DNA from: Nostoc favosum CHAB5714
GTDB lineage: Bacteria > Cyanobacteriota > Cyanobacteriia > Cyanobacteriales > Nostocaceae
NCBI RefSeq assembly: GCF_020829495.1
Contig: NZ_JAIVFQ010000007.1
Span: forward strand, 62,001-126,000
Length of the DNA: 64,000 bases
Direction of reading: 5' to 3'
Shown: positions 62,991-64,000 of the stretch, piece by piece
Layout: each line of letters starts with the position of its first letter
How positions within the stretch are numbered: the stretch's first letter is position 1
Program-made: the position numbers and the translations under genes
Notes under the pieces: model-generated
What the model saw: the letters and a program-made list of their open reading frames with translations, nothing else
The model's database searches: none
Told to the model about the DNA's origin: nothing

Positions 62991-63890
62991 ATGTGGGACT
63001 ACACTGATAAAGTATTAGAACTGTTTTACGATCCCAAAAATCAGGGAGCAATCGAAGAAACGAGCGAACCTGGAGTTAAGGTTGCAACGGGAGAAATCGG
63101 TAGCATTGCTTGCGGTGATGCTTTGAGACTACACCTCAAAGTTGAGGTAGAATCTGATAAGATTCTAGATGCTCGTTTTCAAACCTTTGGCTGTACTAGT
63201 GCGATCGCATCTTCTAGTGCATTAACCGAAATGATCAAAGGTTTAACCTTAGATGAAGCCTTGAAAGTGTCCAACAAAGACATTGCAGATTACCTTGGTG
63301 GTTTACCAGAAGCAAAGATGCATTGCTCTGTCATGGGACAAGAAGCGCTAGAAGCCGCTATCTATAATTATCGTGGCATTCCTCTAGCTACCCATGATGA
63401 TGACGACGAAGGCGCGTTAGTTTGCAGTTGCTTTGGCATCAGCGAGTCCAAAATTCGCCGTGTGATTCTAGAAAATCATCTCACGGATGCCGAACAAGTA
63501 ACAAATTATGTAAAAGCTGGTGGCGGATGCGGTTCCTGTCTGGCGAATATCGATGATATTATTAGATCAGTTCAACAGGAATACGCCTCACCTGCTCTCA
63601 ACAATTACGGCGTACAAGTTGCCACAGAAATTGTTACTTCAAAGCAACGATCGCTAACCAACGTGCAAAAGATTGCTCTAATTCAAAAAGTTCTCGATGA
63701 AGAAGTCAGACCCGTACTCATTGCAGACGGGGGAGATGTAGAACTCTATGATGTAGAAGGCGATCGCGTTAAAGTTGTGTTGCAAGGTGCTTGCGGTTCC
63801 TGTTCTAGTAGTACAGCAACTCTGAAAATTGCGATCGAAGCCAGATTACAAGATCGTGTCAGCAAGAGCCTTGTAGTCGAAGCAGTTTAG
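62991..63890 (+). CDS. nifU: Fe-S scaffold protein NifU
   Basis: 299 residues. Three modules: IscU-like N-terminus (CGDALRLHLKVEVESDKIL, FGCTSAIASSSALTEMIKG, MHCSVMGQEALEAA), central BFD-like [2Fe-2S] domain (CSCFGISESKIRRVI, GGGCGSC), and C-terminal Nfu domain (LIADGGDVELYDVEGDRVKV, GACGSCSSS). Works with NifS to build clusters for nitrogenase. nifH is expected to follow beyond the window. Confidence 0.95.
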   Translation: MWDYTDKVLELFYDPKNQGAIEETSEPGVKVATGEIGSIACGDALRLHLKVEVESDKILDARFQTFGCTSAIASSSALTEMIKGLTLDEALKVSNKDIADYLGGLPEAKMHCSVMGQEALEAAIYNYRGIPLATHDDDDEGALVCSCFGISESKIRRVILENHLTDAEQVTNYVKAGGGCGSCLANIDDIIRSVQQEYASPALNNYGVQVATEIVTSKQRSLTNVQKIALIQKVLDEEVRPVLIADGGDVELYDVEGDRVKVVLQGACGSCSSSTATLKIAIEARLQDRVSKSLVVEAV

Positions 63891-64000
63891 GAATTGCTGT
63901 AGGACTTAACGTACTCTACAAATACGCCCTAATATGCATCAGCCAGGAACAGAAAGTAGGATTTGAATCGAATCATTGTCTCCACTCAATGCTTCATACC

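Overview
The window looks like chromosomal DNA of a heterocyst-forming filamentous cyanobacterium (Nostoc/Anabaena type). Supporting signs are many copies of the octamer GCGATCGC, abundant short tandem repeats between genes, cyanobacterial families (DUF4058, Uma2, CYP38-like, IctB, cyanoexosortase, XisH/XisI), and two nitrogen-fixation clusters: nifP-orf-orf-nifV-nifZ-nifT on the minus strand and nifB-fdxN-nifS-nifU on the plus strand. No rRNA, tRNA or CRISPR array was seen. LAYOUT. 0-9 kb is accessory: an edge-truncated membrane protein, a transposase remnant, DUF4058 and SH3 proteins, a 21-bp tandem array, ubiD, a repeat-rich 1.1-kb gap with a MITE-like palindrome, a Tat-type carbonic anhydrase, and an Uma2 / DUF4258 toxin-antitoxin-like group. 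9-12 kb holds a TPR protein and tandem rhomboid proteases. 11.8-18.7 kb is a minus-strand exopolysaccharide/exosortase cluster: aminotransferase, cyanoexosortase B, its partner protein, SLBB exporter and a Wzc-like ATPase. 19-41.6 kb is mostly housekeeping: a degenerate GAF histidine kinase, ictB, smpB, a LuxR regulator, a phosphatase, ebfC, murB-murC, nadD, gap2, thiL, a cyclophilin, efp-accB, ArsR, GerMN, proS and an acyltransferase. 41.6-43 kb has an Uma2 remnant and a FitAB module whose toxin is frameshifted. 42.9-47.5 kb is the nifP/nifVZT cluster, followed by a type II NADH dehydrogenase. 49.6-51.3 kb is an iscB element with its omega-RNA, inserted in an HNH endonuclease gene. 51.3-54 kb is a graveyard of toxin-antitoxin genes. 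54-58.3 kb has a sorbosone-dehydrogenase-like protein, a quinone oxidoreductase, xisH with a broken xisI, and another Uma2. 58.3-63.9 kb is the nifB operon, with nifU near the right edge. HOW THE GENES WORK TOGETHER. nifB makes the core of the FeMo cofactor; nifV makes homocitrate for it; nifS, nifU and fdxN supply sulfur, Fe-S clusters and electrons; nifP supplies cysteine precursor in heterocysts; nifZ and nifT are accessory. The two operons carry the same upstream cis-module: three 22-bp-phased copies of a motif close to AAATACTAGnnCCCCTA, then a conserved block of about 35 bp starting TGAGTACAA. This is the strongest regulatory observation here. Intergenic repeats invade coding ends: nifP, nifB, fdxN, nifS and one Uma2 gene take their last residues and stop codons from repeats, and nifP carries four in-frame 39-bp copies. 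LIMITS. All calls come from reading sequence and recalling families; no alignments or searches were run.
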